Shown here: piece by piece, positions 63,701 to 64,000 of the stretch
Layout of the letters: each line of letters begins with the position of its first letter
Numbering within the stretch: the first letter of the stretch is position 1
Origin: an uncultured Acidobacteriota bacterium
GTDB taxonomy: Bacteria; Acidobacteriota; Blastocatellia; Pyrinomonadales; Pyrinomonadaceae
NCBI GenBank assembly: GCA_902826795.1
Contig: CADEGD010000001.1
Span: 143,830-207,829 of the forward strand
Length of the DNA stretch: 64,000 bases
Direction: 5' to 3'
Position numbers and translations under genes: made by a program
The notes under the pieces: model-generated
Database searches by the model: none
The model's input: the letters and a program-made list of their open reading frames with translations, nothing else
What the model was told of the DNA's origin: nothing

Positions 63701-64000
63701 CGGAGGCGTTTTCGGTGACTGTTACTACTTCGGTCACGCCGCCAGCCCGCAGCGATTGATCGACCACCGCATCCTGATTCACGGCAATAGTAATCCCCGT
63801 CTGAACCAGTTTAGCGAAGTTAGCCGCTTCTACCGTAACTTCGTAAGAGCCTATTGGAACTAAAGTGAATCGATATCTTCCTTCACTGTCGCGCGTTGAG
63901 GCGCGGGTAAATCCGGTCTGCGTGTTCTTGATCGTAACCGTCGCTCCCGGAACGACAGCCTGACGCTCGTCGGTGACGGTTCCCGATATTGAACCGGTCG
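60750..64000 (-). CDS. TonB-dependent receptor with carboxypeptidase-regulatory domain (Oar-like), partial
   Basis: At least 1083 residues; the 5' end is beyond the window. At the right edge the frame reads SISGTVTDERQAVVPGATVT, then a GRYRFTLVPIGSYEVTVEA segment, a carboxypeptidase regulatory-like domain. Next come VTEVVTVTENASVLNTTTAE and ELPIATNRNVFTVLLSVPGV, the plug-like region, then a long beta-barrel ending NRRIILGARLVF with terminal aromatic. This Oar-type outer-membrane protein is common in acidobacteria and takes up or displays large ligands. It may be energised by the TonB at 2136. A GTG at 63782 is internal, not the start. Confidence 0.9.
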   Translation of the reverse strand, partial: TGSISGTVTDERQAVVPGATVTIKNTQTGFTRASTRDSEGRYRFTLVPIGSYEVTVEAANFAKLVQTGITIAVNQDAVVDQSLRAGGVTEVVTVTENASVLNTTTAEVSTRFDAKRLSELPIATNRNVFTVLLSVPGVSQLSAGQTGFANGISFSANGGRLRSNNFMLDGQDINDPSVSGGQIALNNPDAIGEVRIITNQFLAEYGRNSGAVVNFVGKSGTNEYHGTGFIFHNNENLNSCSNLDKAARFCGAGVNPVSDEAPFRKEFQYGFTFGGPVWVPRFGDGGKPAMWKGTDKTFFFVDYQRWTDRQLGSGTTLRGAPTAAGRTILQNAVGNRPQVAALLQFLPAGTANGLTRTFSANGQNYEVPLGNLTGSSSLTFGSNQGSGRVDHRFNDKNLLYGRYRYDDNTTAGGGQVTPGGLTTVVPTRTKAATAVWNSILTNKVTNELRLAWTRFGSTTTASDPSSETIPSIEVSDLGLTGFNAAASRTAIGLAVNLPQFRVNDTYQMTEAISFVTGNHNLKFGADLRRLDVKSFFVPTTRGRLAYSSLQNFVDDIADTASINAPLRGGDIVNFYRWYEYYAYAQDEWRIANNFTLTLGVRYENTGDSFSYLKDTNERVLAANGNDPRFAFTPVPEPDTNNFMPRIGFNWNPRTRDTGVLGFITGGDKLVLRGGYSRTYDANYINLNLNVAGSFPFLASINFPTGNQPGAPSGFNTIRTFLQSPNFVIANPNQLTRTVVADDFRAPSTDQFSFETQRELTRDSVFKVGYIHTRGKGLFQTVDGNPRTACPNGNNIVTAPQTIPLFLCPRVDPTRGVIRLRANRAESWYHALQTSFEKRLSNNFSAGVHYTYSAFIDTASETFNPSNAEVAVAQDSFNLAGDKARSSFDRPHRLSGNFVYELPFYNRQEGFIGKVLGGYQMNSFFSIQSGAPFTVLDGRDPTGAINGIDGLVGNSIRPNLASSTDLSSLTIPEIRALCGTATTGTFANSCPNLFTRLVQFQRVGNAGRNIIRAQRFLNVDFGVIKNTRLTENVRFQLRADVFNLLNNRNFGVPEGRVSAPNFLDQWGTNGGNRRIILGARLVF

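Overview
The window (about 55% GC by eye, densely coded, no gene-free stretch over 300 bases) looks like a chromosomal segment of an acidobacterium of the Blastocatellia/Pyrinomonadaceae type. That placement is inference from gene style: an Oar-like TonB-dependent receptor with a carboxypeptidase-regulatory domain, a secreted CHAT-TPR protein, an archaeal-type Asd, and very many small palindromic repeats. No rRNA, tRNA, CRISPR array, transposase or integrase was seen.

Layout. 1-3000: gene end, receiver protein, PDZ/DUF512 radical SAM protein, TonB. 3000-9840 (minus): purine catabolism set xdhC, xdhB, xdhA, a DUF606 membrane protein, guanine deaminase, then glutaminyl cyclase. 9840-16330: DsbA-like oxidoreductase, alkyladenine glycosylase, aminotransferase, a HETVH putative metallopeptidase toxin, and an antitoxin-like gene with a frameshifted DUF6036 nucleotidyltransferase. 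16330-25840: mpl, DUF488, a repeat-loaded acyl-CoA synthetase, SDR, lipoprotein, lysC, TPR protein. 25960-36480: M20 hydrolase, fructokinase, sugar-binding lipoprotein, GH32, dapB, M23 peptidase, dapA, DmpA peptidase, dapD. 36550-48070: secreted proteins, RNB nuclease, then a minus-strand group of a toxin-like protein with a caspase-like signature, a CHAT-protein remnant, a photolyase-related protein and a full CHAT-TPR protein. 48200-60660: lipid kinase, phosphoesterase, three small genes, aminotransferase, asd, AI-2E-type permease, purB, a PIN toxin-antitoxin module, purS, purQ, methyltransferase, EamA transporter. 60750-64000: TonB-dependent receptor running off the end.

How genes fit together. 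lysC, asd, dapA, dapB, dapD, one of two aminotransferases and possibly the M20 hydrolase would cover most of the diaminopimelate route, with mpl recycling DAP-containing peptide; they are scattered rather than in one operon. purB, purS and purQ serve purine synthesis, while guanine deaminase and xanthine dehydrogenase serve its breakdown.

Most notable: (1) several families of palindromic repeats lie between genes and also inside genes as in-frame peptide insertions, at least three in the acyl-CoA synthetase and up to six segments in xdhA; (2) the last ~85 bases of purB are duplicated on the far side of the PIN/antitoxin module, as if the module arrived with a replacement gene end; (3) a truncated CHAT-protein tail with its own terminator sits beside a photolyase relative that lacks the Fe-S cysteines; (4) four genes, three of them toxin-like, each carry one apparent single-base loss.
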